DNA from: Antarctobacter sediminis | Lineage (GTDB): Bacteria; Pseudomonadota; Alphaproteobacteria; Rhodobacterales; Rhodobacteraceae | Length of the DNA: 64,000 bases | NCBI RefSeq assembly: GCF_019218285.1 | Contig: NZ_JAHUZG010000002.1 | Coordinates: 558,001 to 622,000 of the forward strand | Direction: 5' to 3' | In this document: positions 51,096-58,302 of the stretch, piece after piece | How positions within the stretch are numbered: position 1 is the stretch's first letter | Layout: the number at the start of each line of letters is the position of its first letter | The notes under the pieces: model-generated | Database searches by the model: none | Seen by the model: the letters and a program-made list of their open reading frames with translations, nothing else | Told to the model about the DNA's origin: nothing | Made by a program: the position numbers and the translations under genes

Positions 51096-52352
51096 CTAGA
51101 TCCCGAAACCACCGAACGGCAGGAAACGGACCGGCACACCGGGCGTGATCTCTGCCGCGCCATCCGGCAGTTCCACCAGACCTTCGGCCCAGCTCAGGCC
51201 CGAAATCCGCCCCGACCCTTCGGATTTGAACACTTCGGCGCGTCCGTCGCGCAGCCGCGCGCGCAGGTATTCGCGCCGCCCCGGCTTCTTGCGCTTGGCA
51301 AACCCTGCCGGCACCAGAAAACCTTCGGGGTCGGACCAATCCGCCCCGGCCAGCAACCGCAGCGCCGGACGTGCAAAGACCAGTGTACAGACAAAGGCCG
51401 CCACCGGATTGCCCGGCAGACCAAAGACCGGCCGCCCCTGCCAAAGCCCCAGAGCCAGCGGCCGCCCCGGTTTCAGCGCGATCCGCCAAGCGGTCAGCAC
51501 GCCGCTTTCCCGCAACAAAGCCGAGACATGATCCTCATCCCCTGCCGAAGCTCCGCCCGACGTCAGGATCGCATCCGCGTCCGCACTGTCGAGCCGGGCA
51601 CGCAGCACATCCCGGTCGTCCCTGACATGGCCCAGATCTACCGGGACATGGCCAAACCGCGCAATCAGCGACAATAGCATCGGCCGGTTGGCATCATAGA
51701 TCTGCCCCGGCGCGGCGGGTTGGCCCGCGGGCACCACCTCGTCCCCCGTAGACAGGACCCCCACGCGTAAGGGCGCAAAAACCGGCAGATCCGCAAGGCC
51801 GGTCGCCGCCGCCAGCGCCAGATCCGCCGGGGTCAGCATCCGTCCCTGCCGCAGGATCTGATCGCCGGTCTTCACGTCTTCACCCGCGCGCCGGGTGTTT
51901 TGCCCGGGTTTGATCGGTCCGCGAAAGGCCACCTGCCCCTCGCCGGTGGCGCAATCCTCATCCAATACAACCGTGTCCACGCCCTCGGGCAAGGCAGCGC
52001 CGGTCAGGACGCGAATGGCGTATCCCGCAGGGACTGTGCCGGGATAGGCCAGCCCGGCAGCCGCCCGGCCTTCGACCAGGGGCAAGGCAATTTCTTCCTG
52101 CCCCGCAACCGAAGACGCGGCAAAACCAAAGCCATCCACCGCCGTGTTCGGCAGCGGCGGATTGGACCGCCGCGCTGTCAAAGGCGCGGCCAACACGCGA
52201 CCTGCCGCCTGCATCAGCGGCACGGTTTCCCTGGCAACAACCGGCTGCAACCTGTCACGCAACATGGCCAGCGCCTGATCGACCGGTGTCCAATTGACCC
52301 CCGGCGGCAAGGCGAAACAATCATTTTGAAGGGGCGGCGGTTTCAGGCTCAT
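51096..52352 (-). CDS. moeA: Molybdopterin molybdotransferase
   Basis: This 418-residue enzyme inserts molybdate into adenylated molybdopterin. It starts with PVDQALAMLRDRLQPV and has PLPNTAVDGFGFAASSV. The MPT-binding motif reads LTSGGASAGDEDHVSALL, and the late motif GLPGNPVAAFVCTLVF. The FDR of the substrate loop is replaced by PNT-DG, common in alphaproteobacteria. Its start overlaps the preceding gene (ATGA). It is the last of five coupled genes for molybdenum cofactor and formate dehydrogenase sulfuration. Confidence 0.94.
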   Translation of the reverse strand: MSLKPPPLQNDCFALPPGVNWTPVDQALAMLRDRLQPVVARETVPLMQAAGRVLAAPLTARRSNPPLPNTAVDGFGFAASSVAGQEEIALPLVEGRAAAGLAYPGTVPAGYAIRVLTGAALPEGVDTVVLDEDCATGEGQVAFRGPIKPGQNTRRAGEDVKTGDQILRQGRMLTPADLALAAATGLADLPVFAPLRVGVLSTGDEVVPAGQPAAPGQIYDANRPMLLSLIARFGHVPVDLGHVRDDRDVLRARLDSADADAILTSGGASAGDEDHVSALLRESGVLTAWRIALKPGRPLALGLWQGRPVFGLPGNPVAAFVCTLVFARPALRLLAGADWSDPEGFLVPAGFAKRKKPGRREYLRARLRDGRAEVFKSEGSGRISGLSWAEGLVELPDGAAEITPGVPVRFLPFGGFGI

Positions 52353-53191
52353 GCGGCAAGCGTTTCCATGAGTTCGTGTTCACACCCCAATCCAAAGATC
52401 CAACCTTCTTCCGGGGCCTCGACATCCAGCATCGCGGCCAATCGACCCGCAGGCAACTGCTGCAAAACGCGCGCCATCAGGTCAACCTGCACGGCATCGC
52501 GTATCGTGTTCCCGCCGGTGGCCGCAACCACTGCGCGATTGATCAACGTCGGCCAGATCTCGACAAAGGCAACGGGGCGGTCCAACGGCTCGAACGGCCA
52601 GACGGCGATATTCCCGGCAAACCGTTGGCGCAGCCTGTCCAGTACCGGCAAACCCATCATGACCTGCGAACCGACGGCCCCCGCACCTGCCAGTTGCCAA
52701 CAGGTGAACGAGCCTTTGGCGGCGCTTTCCACGCGGCGCCTGTCCGGGAAGGGATTGCGGTAGGCGGATTTGTTGCGCGGCAATCCGGGGACATCCCGAT
52801 TCAACCCGTTACCCCAGAAAGGCCCCAGCCCCGCACCCAGCGACAGGTTGATCTGTCCAGCCAGATCAAAACGATTGTTTTTCTTCGGCGCATCCTCGAT
52901 CCGGTCCGCCAGCCATCCCCAGACAGACAGCGGATCGGCGCGTCCGGTCAGGGCCTCCGCAAATCCCGCCGGATAACCAAAGGGGAAATCGAACCCGATC
53001 AACATCCGCTCTCCGGTGGTCAGCGCCGCCTCGATCCGGTCAGACAGGGTGGTCTCGGCGATGGCCCGGTTGCGTTGATACAGCGGCGCGCCACCGGTTT
53101 CGCCGATCCAGATCGCGTCCTTCCTTGGTGTCGGACCCGCATCATTGCCCCCCGACCAGTCGACCATCAGGAAACGGTCAAAGCCGGTCAT
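52349..53191 (-). CDS. DUF429-like/RNase H-fold protein embedded in the Moco operon
   Basis: This 280-residue protein begins FDRFLMVDWSGGNDAGP, an actin/RNase H-type first strand with a conserved Asp. LIGFDFPFGYPAGFAE follows near residue 65, FVEIWPTLINR near 205, and an acidic C-terminal tail. This order recalls the DUF429 family. It overlaps moeA and mobB by ATGA on each side, so it is co-translated with cofactor genes. Rhodobacterales annotations sometimes call it a molybdopterin guanine dinucleotide protein by position. Its reaction is unknown. Confidence 0.78.
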   Translation of the reverse strand: MTGFDRFLMVDWSGGNDAGPTPRKDAIWIGETGGAPLYQRNRAIAETTLSDRIEAALTTGERMLIGFDFPFGYPAGFAEALTGRADPLSVWGWLADRIEDAPKKNNRFDLAGQINLSLGAGLGPFWGNGLNRDVPGLPRNKSAYRNPFPDRRRVESAAKGSFTCWQLAGAGAVGSQVMMGLPVLDRLRQRFAGNIAVWPFEPLDRPVAFVEIWPTLINRAVVAATGGNTIRDAVQVDLMARVLQQLPAGRLAAMLDVEAPEEGWIFGLGCEHELMETLAA

Positions 53192-53694
53192 TCCGCCGCC
53201 TGCATCAGACCGACCTCCGCAAGGATGAAATCGGCGATGGCGACGGTGTCGTTCAGGTCAAAGACCGGGCGATCAAGCGCCAGCGGTGTGTCGGACGCAA
53301 CGGCGCGGATTGTCGGATCCTCGGGCGCGATCAGCGGATTGCCGGTTTCGGCGCGATGCGCCTCGACCTTGGGGTGGCGGTCGCGTTTGTAGCCTTCGAC
53401 CAGAACCAGATCCACCGGGGCCAGCCGTGCCAACAGGTCTTCCAGCATCGGTTCGCCCGAGCCGCGCAGTTCAATCATATGCGCCACACGGTTGCGGGAC
53501 GACAGGATCACCTCGGATGCGCCTGCCTGACGGTGGCGGTAGCTGTCCTTGCCCGGGTGATCGACATCAAAGCTGTGGTGGGCGTGTTTGACCGTGCTGA
53601 CCGTCAGCCCGCGCCCGGTGATCTCTGTCACCAGCCGTTCCATCAACCCTGTTTTTCCGGCGTTCTTCCACCCGGTCACACCATAAAGCCTCAT
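53188..53694 (-). CDS. mobB: Molybdopterin-guanine dinucleotide adaptor GTPase
   Basis: This 168-residue P-loop protein binds GTP and helps MobA. It starts VTGWKNAGKTGLMERLV, the Walker A motif. VEGYKRDRHPKVEAHR follows near residue 100, the family's Walker B-like region. VDHPGKDSYRHRQAGA is a further motif. It overlaps mobA and the DUF429-like gene by ATGA. Confidence 0.93.
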   Translation of the reverse strand: MRLYGVTGWKNAGKTGLMERLVTEITGRGLTVSTVKHAHHSFDVDHPGKDSYRHRQAGASEVILSSRNRVAHMIELRGSGEPMLEDLLARLAPVDLVLVEGYKRDRHPKVEAHRAETGNPLIAPEDPTIRAVASDTPLALDRPVFDLNDTVAIADFILAEVGLMQAAE

Positions 53695-54320
53695 AGCAGC
53701 GCCTCCGCCTGTGCCAGATCTTCCGGCGTGTTCACGTTGAAGAATGGGTCGAAGGGCGTCGAAGGAAAGAGCGCCTCGCGCCCGCCGTGCTTCTCTGTCC
53801 AGAGCACGACTTTTTTCAACCCGTCCTGCAAGGCCGCCCGCAGGTCATCGCGCAACGCCACCGGCCAAAGGCCAAAGGTGGGATGGCGGATCAGGCCAGA
53901 GCGTGACTTGCTTCGGGTCTGCGCCTCACCCTTGGTGGCGGCAAGGACCAGAGGATGCGCCTGCCCTTCGGCCTGCAACAACAGGCGCGGGACAAGATCA
54001 CATGGAAAAAAGGGCGTATCCGCGGCTACGCTGACCAGCGTATCGGCCCCCTGTGCTGCCGCCCAGTCCAATCCTGCCAGCACGCCTGCCAAGGGGCCTG
54101 CAAAATCCGGGATCGTATCGGCCACCACGGGCAAACCATAGCTGGCAAAACGCTCGGGAGCGCCATTGGCATTCAACGCCAGCGCAGCCACCTGCGGTGA
54201 CAGCCTGTCGATGACGCGGGACAGCAAAGTCTGACCGCCAAGGGTCAGCAAGGCCTTGTCCCCGCCCCCCATGCGCGTGGCCTGCCCACCCGCAAGGATC
54301 ACGCCAACCGGTTGTTTCAT
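53691..54320 (-). CDS. mobA: Molybdenum cofactor guanylyltransferase
   Basis: This 209-residue enzyme joins GMP to molybdopterin, making the bis-MGD cofactor of formate dehydrogenases and related enzymes. It shows the nucleotidyltransferase start GVILAGGQATRMGGGDKALL (residues 6-25) and the metal-binding SVAADTPFFPCDLV near residue 98. FDPFFNVNTPEDLAQAE ends the protein. It is coupled to fdhD upstream by ATGA. Confidence 0.95.
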   Translation of the reverse strand: MKQPVGVILAGGQATRMGGGDKALLTLGGQTLLSRVIDRLSPQVAALALNANGAPERFASYGLPVVADTIPDFAGPLAGVLAGLDWAAAQGADTLVSVAADTPFFPCDLVPRLLLQAEGQAHPLVLAATKGEAQTRSKSRSGLIRHPTFGLWPVALRDDLRAALQDGLKKVVLWTEKHGGREALFPSTPFDPFFNVNTPEDLAQAEALL

Positions 54321-55222
54321 TCCGCCTCCGCGCTTTTGCGGCGATGCTTGCGGCCTTCGTCGGGCACGCTGTCCGGATCGACATCGCGCACCAGCCGTTC
54401 CACCCCGGACAGGCAGGTGAACCGCTTGCCGCGCATCCTGCCGATGCAGGTCAGCCCGACCTGTCGGGCGATTTCCACGCCCCAGGCGGTAAAACCTGAC
54501 CGCGACGCCAGCACCGGAATACCCATCAGAGCGGTCTTGATGACCATCTCCGAAGTCAGCCGCCCGGTGGTATACAGGATCTTGTCATGCGCCGGCACGC
54601 CTTCGCGGAACATCCAGCCTGCGATCTTGTCGACGGCGTTGTGACGGCCCACGTCCTCCATATAGACCAGCGGACGGTCGCCCTGACACAGCACCGTGCC
54701 GTGGATCGCCCCCGCCTCGAGATATAGCGAAGGCGTCGTGTTGATTTTGTGCGCCAGCTCATAAAGCCAAGAACTTCGCACCTCTGTCGCGGGCAGGCGG
54801 ACCTGTTCCAGCCCTTCCATCATGTCCCCAAAAACGGTGCCGACCGCGCAACCAGAGGTGCGGGTCTTTTTCTGCATCTTCTCTTCATAGGTCGTCTGCG
54901 AGGCCGTCCGCACGACGACCGTTTCCAGATCTTCGTCATAGTCGATGCCGGTGATCTCTTCGCCATCGGCCAACATGCCCTGATTACGCAGGAAACCGAC
55001 CGCAAGGTATTCGGGGTAGTCCCCGATGGTCATGGCGGTCACAACCTCTTGGCGATTCAGGAAAATCGTCAGCGGGCGTTCTTCGACCACCGATATTTCG
55101 ACCTCGGCTCCGGTCTGGTCGAAACCCGTGACCGCACGGGTCAAGCGCGGCGCCCGCGGGTCGGGCGTGATCAGGTATTCGGAGGAAATGTCGGTCTCGG
55201 TGCTGTCAGCGGGTGATTGCAT
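54317..55222 (-). CDS. fdhD: Formate dehydrogenase sulfurtransferase FdhD
   Basis: This 301-residue protein transfers sulfur from IscS to the molybdenum centre of formate dehydrogenase. Family motifs are LAVGFLRNQGMLADGEEI near residue 90, VYMEDVGRHNAVDKIAGW and GRLTSEMVIKTALMGIPVL. The catalytic loop reads TRTSGCAVGTVFGD, with one cysteine where E. coli has two. It is the first gene of the operon fdhD-mobA-mobB-orf-moeA. No formate dehydrogenase gene lies in the window. The divergent azlC gene starts 48 bases away. Confidence 0.94.
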   Translation of the reverse strand: MQSPADSTETDISSEYLITPDPRAPRLTRAVTGFDQTGAEVEISVVEERPLTIFLNRQEVVTAMTIGDYPEYLAVGFLRNQGMLADGEEITGIDYDEDLETVVVRTASQTTYEEKMQKKTRTSGCAVGTVFGDMMEGLEQVRLPATEVRSSWLYELAHKINTTPSLYLEAGAIHGTVLCQGDRPLVYMEDVGRHNAVDKIAGWMFREGVPAHDKILYTTGRLTSEMVIKTALMGIPVLASRSGFTAWGVEIARQVGLTCIGRMRGKRFTCLSGVERLVRDVDPDSVPDEGRKHRRKSAEAE

Positions 55223-55270
55223 CTGGCCTCTCGCAAGGATAGGGCGAACTGCGGCGTTAGGGGTGTAGTC

Positions 55271-55996
55271 ATGGACGGGACAGAGGTGATGTCAAGCTAT
55301 TGGCGGGGTGTGCGGAACGGCGTGCCCTTCCTGTTCGTCGTCGGACCCTTTGCCCTGCTGTTTGGCGTCGTGGCCACCGACGCCGGGCTGAACGTCTTTG
55401 AAACACTTATGTTTTCCATTGTCGTCATTGCCGGTGCGGCACAGTTTACAGCCGTGCAACTGATGCAGGACAACGCGCCAACCGTCGTCGTTCTGGTTTC
55501 GGCCATGACGGTGAACCTGCGCATGGTGATGTACTCTGCCTCGATCACGCCACACCTTGGCCCACTGCCGCTGTGGAAGAGGGTGATCGTCGCCTATTTC
55601 CTCGTCGACCAGACCTATGCCGCCTCGGTGATCGACTTCGAAGAGCGCCCGCAGCAGACCGTGGCGCAAAAATTCGCCTTTTTCATGGGGGTCGCCACGC
55701 CGATCTGTCCGCCGTGGTATTTGTTTACGCTTGCAGGTGCCTGGCTGGGCGAGGCGGTGCCGCCCGAACTGGGGTTGGATTTTGTCCTGCCCATCGCCTT
55801 TATCGCACTGTTTGCCCCGGCCTTGCGGACCGGCGCGCACCGTGCCGCGGCTTTTGTCGCGGCGATCATGGCGCTGCTTTTTGCGTTCCTGCCTTATAAC
55901 CTTGGGCTGATCGTCGGGGCAGTGGCAGGAATGATGACAGGGGCAGAAATCGAGCGTCGCGCCGGCCTGCCCGCAGACCGGAGACCGGGCGCATGA
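55271..55996 (+). CDS. azlC: AzlC-family branched-chain amino acid exporter subunit
   Basis: This 241-residue inner-membrane protein has about seven helices, including FLFVVGPFALLFGVVATDAG and MFSIVVIAGAAQFTAVQLM. The conserved loop MTVNLRMVMYSASITPHLG is diagnostic. It works with AzlD. Export of branched-chain amino acids is known for a few members only. AGGGGTG lies upstream of the ATG at 55271. A second ATG six codons later is possible. The stop overlaps azlD by ATGA. Confidence 0.92.
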   Translation: MDGTEVMSSYWRGVRNGVPFLFVVGPFALLFGVVATDAGLNVFETLMFSIVVIAGAAQFTAVQLMQDNAPTVVVLVSAMTVNLRMVMYSASITPHLGPLPLWKRVIVAYFLVDQTYAASVIDFEERPQQTVAQKFAFFMGVATPICPPWYLFTLAGAWLGEAVPPELGLDFVLPIAFIALFAPALRTGAHRAAAFVAAIMALLFAFLPYNLGLIVGAVAGMMTGAEIERRAGLPADRRPGA

Positions 55997-56310
55997 ATGA
56001 CCTTTGGATCGTCATCATCGGAATGGGGCTTGGCTCTTTCGGGCTGCGCTTTGTCTTTCTGGGGCTGGTCGGCGACCGTGCGATGCCGGACTGGCTGTTG
56101 CGACACCTGCGCTACACCGCCGTTGCGGTGATGCCCGCACTGGTGGCGCCGCTGGTCGTCTGGCCCACCGCAACCGGCGGCGAAACAGATCCCCTGCGCC
56201 TTGTTGCCGCGGCGGCTGCGCTGATTGTCGGATATGTCTGGAAGAGCCTTTACGGCGCGGTTGCCGCAGGCGCCATAGTCATGATCGCAGGCGCCTGGTT
56301 GCCGTTCTGA
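55993..56310 (+). CDS. azlD: AzlD-family membrane protein
   Basis: This 105-residue protein has four helices. It starts NDLWIVIIGMGLGSFGLRF and has VGDRAMPDWLLRHLRYTAVA, the AzlD motif (key residues P, L, R, Y), near residues 26-45. It pairs with AzlC as small subunit. Its stop lies inside the hairpin that ends both it and the convergent lipoprotein gene. Confidence 0.92.
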   Translation: MNDLWIVIIGMGLGSFGLRFVFLGLVGDRAMPDWLLRHLRYTAVAVMPALVAPLVVWPTATGGETDPLRLVAAAAALIVGYVWKSLYGAVAAGAIVMIAGAWLPF

Positions 56311-56329
56311 ACCAGCCTAGGGCTGGTTC
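56309..56329. terminator. Terminator carrying both convergent stop codons
   Basis: GAACCAGCC (56309-56317) and GGCTGGTTC (56321-56329) pair perfectly around TAG. On the plus strand TGTTTCTTTTT follows, a good T tract. The azlD TGA lies at its left foot, and the lipoprotein TAG (minus strand) lies in its loop. Confidence 0.9.
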
Positions 56330-56952
56330 TGTTTCTTTTTGCCTGCTTCCAGCTGGGCAATCGCGGCATCCTTGTCGTCACCGTCATCTTCGCGGAGCAC
56401 GCGGCGGGTGACATTGGGCAGCTTTTCAAAGCCGTTTGCCAGCTTCTTCGGCGTCCAGATCCCGCGCAGCGGTTCGAACCCCGGCAGCTGGCCAAGAACA
56501 TCCGACACGGCATTGGAACACAGCGCCGGCCCGGCTGGCCCCTTTTCCCGCACCAGTTTCAGCGCCAGTTCAGCCACGGCCCCGTCAACAGGGCGGCTGA
56601 GCGCCAGCATCCTGTAGGTGCTGCGGGCATGTGCGCTTTCGAAAAATTGCTTGGCCTGCGGCGTGATCCCGTAAAGGACATCGCCGATCTCTGGCACGCT
56701 GGAAAACCGAACCGATCCGGCGGGGTCATAGATCACGCGCTGCGACGGCGCGTTAATCAGCATGGACGAATGCGCGCCCGCGCCGGTGCGGTTGTTGATC
56801 ATCGTGTAAAGGATGATCTCCGGCTCTCCCGGGTGACGGTATGCGGCGGCGGCCGCTTCTGCCGGGCTGGAATCGGGGCCAGACATGCTGCCTGCACAGC
56901 CAGCCACCAGAATCGACGACCCCAGCGCCGTCATCGCCGCACGTCTGTTCAT
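56317..56952 (-). CDS. Lipoprotein, possibly of the permuted papain (YiiX-like) type
   Basis: This 211-residue protein has a lipobox (SSILVAGC) about 19 residues in, so it is exported and lipid-anchored. GAHSSMLINAPSQRVIYDPAG near residue 60 (key residues H, S, D) and PALCSNAVSDVLGQL near 145 give a His-Asp before Cys order. This is the arrangement of circularly permuted NlpC/P60 and YiiX-like enzymes. If real it could cut or remodel peptides or lipids. ATG at 56952 is chosen over the GTG one codon earlier. The C-terminus is charged and disordered. Confidence 0.75.
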   Translation of the reverse strand: MNRRAAMTALGSSILVAGCAGSMSGPDSSPAEAAAAAYRHPGEPEIILYTMINNRTGAGAHSSMLINAPSQRVIYDPAGSVRFSSVPEIGDVLYGITPQAKQFFESAHARSTYRMLALSRPVDGAVAELALKLVREKGPAGPALCSNAVSDVLGQLPGFEPLRGIWTPKKLANGFEKLPNVTRRVLREDDGDDKDAAIAQLEAGKKKQNQP

Positions 56953-56991
56953 CACGTCACCCTACCCCACCCAGACGGGCGGTTTTCCTGA

Positions 56992-57126
56992 TCAGGAGTT
57001 GAAGATCGCCATGAAGATGACAATGCAGAGGATCACGATCACGCTGCGGATCGTGAAATTGATGAAGCCCTCAAAGGTCTTCTCCTGAACGGTGATGTCC
57101 ATGCTTCCGTGCTTGTGCTCAGCCAT
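56992..57126 (-). CDS. aa3-type cytochrome c oxidase subunit IV
   Basis: This 44-residue peptide begins MAEHKHGSMDITVQEKTFEG, then one membrane helix starts after FINFTIRS and runs to the end (VIVILCIVIFMAIFNS). It belongs to the COX4_pro_2 family of Rhodobacter and Paracoccus oxidases, where the subunit binds at the edge of subunits I and III. The family is an Alphaproteobacteria marker. The other oxidase genes are not here, as in relatives. It lies alone between the lipoprotein gene and the MBL hydrolase gene. Confidence 0.93.
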   Translation of the reverse strand: MAEHKHGSMDITVQEKTFEGFINFTIRSVIVILCIVIFMAIFNS

Positions 57127-57261
57127 ATTGGTGTCCTGCGGCCTGTCCAGTGGTTGCGTTCCGTATGGGGTTAGCGCAATTCCGCGCCCCTGTCACGCGC
57201 CCCTGGACGCCAGGATGTCGCGCCTGCGGCAGAAGCACGCAGATGTGAGCAGGCGCGCGCC

Positions 57262-58302
57262 TCAAACCGCCCGAAAAACCCATGCACCATCGGCGCGACG
57301 TTCGCGGGTTGCACGCCCTTCGTGCCAAAGGTGGAGGCAATGGGCCATGGCTTCGACCAGTGCCAGCCCATACTCCGCAGGTCCGATCCGGCGTTTGAAT
57401 AGCGGTGGGAAACACTCCCCTGCCGAATGCGGCTCTGCCAGATAGGCATGAAGGCGGTTCAGGGCGCTGTGGTGATTCTCGATCAACTGCGCCATGCGCA
57501 GCGGCAATCCGGTAAAGGGCAGCTTGTGGCCGCCCATGGCCAGATGTTCGGGCCGGGCCAGGGCTGCCAGCCGTTCGCAGGCCTCCAGCCAGTCGGCAAC
57601 AGGGTCGGCCTCGGGTTCGGTGGCATAGACGCCGAGGTTGGAACTGATCGAGGGCAGGATCTGGTCGCCGGACAAAACCAGCGCATCATCGCGCGACCAC
57701 AGCGTCGCATGTTCCGGCGCATGGCCGTTGCCTATGTGCACGTCCCATGTCCGCCCCCCTGCCCGAACGACAGAGCCTTGCCGGATGCGGGTGAACCCCA
57801 GCGGCAAAGGCGCGACGCAGTCGGAAAAGTTGAAGGGCCGTTCGGCCATGCGTTCAGCAAGGATCTCTGGCTGCATACCCGCACCGCGCCAATAGGCGAG
57901 GGTTTCTTCGGTCGGCCTGTCCTGCGTGTCCAGTTGCAGCATCCGCGCAAACAACCATGCGGTGCGCGTTGTCACCAGTTCAGCGCCATGCGCCGACTGG
58001 AACCAGCCCGCCAGCCCGACGTGATCGGGGTGGTGATGCGTGACCACCACCCGGCGCACCGGCTTGCCCCCAAGTGGACCCGCCATCAGATCCGTCCAGA
58101 GTCCGCGCGACTTGTTCGAGGCAAAGCCGGTATCGACCACGGTCCAGCCATCGCCATCGTCCAATGCATAGACATTGACGTGGTCCAGCTTCATCGGCAG
58201 CGGCAGGCGCATCCACAGCACCCCCTCGGCAAGTTCGATTGCCTCGCCCGGGGCGGGTGGCTCTTCCCAAGGATAGCGGATCGCCTGTGCTGCGCCGTCC
58301 AT
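57262..58302 (-). CDS. Metallo-beta-lactamase-fold hydrolase
   Basis: This 346-residue enzyme has TGFASNKSRGLW near residue 60, the metal motif VVVTHHHPDHVGLAG at about 90, and further ligands in HIGNGHAPEHATLW and LVLSGDQILPSIS. This is a glyoxalase II or hydroxyacyl-thioester hydrolase type site. The extra C-terminal helical domain (LIENHHSALNRLHAYL) is found in LACTB2-like proteins. The ATG at 58302 shares a base with the stop of the acyl-CoA dehydrogenase gene (TGATG), so the two are made together. Thioester cleavage in the same pathway is likely, by context. Confidence 0.88.
   Translation of the reverse strand: MDGAAQAIRYPWEEPPAPGEAIELAEGVLWMRLPLPMKLDHVNVYALDDGDGWTVVDTGFASNKSRGLWTDLMAGPLGGKPVRRVVVTHHHPDHVGLAGWFQSAHGAELVTTRTAWLFARMLQLDTQDRPTEETLAYWRGAGMQPEILAERMAERPFNFSDCVAPLPLGFTRIRQGSVVRAGGRTWDVHIGNGHAPEHATLWSRDDALVLSGDQILPSISSNLGVYATEPEADPVADWLEACERLAALARPEHLAMGGHKLPFTGLPLRMAQLIENHHSALNRLHAYLAEPHSAGECFPPLFKRRIGPAEYGLALVEAMAHCLHLWHEGRATRERRADGAWVFRAV

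Noticed and set aside
57262-58302. The MBL-fold hydrolase as PhnP
   Set aside because: It is about 100 residues longer than PhnP, has a LACTB2-like C-terminal domain, lies 24 kb from the phn island and is coupled to an acyl-CoA dehydrogenase.
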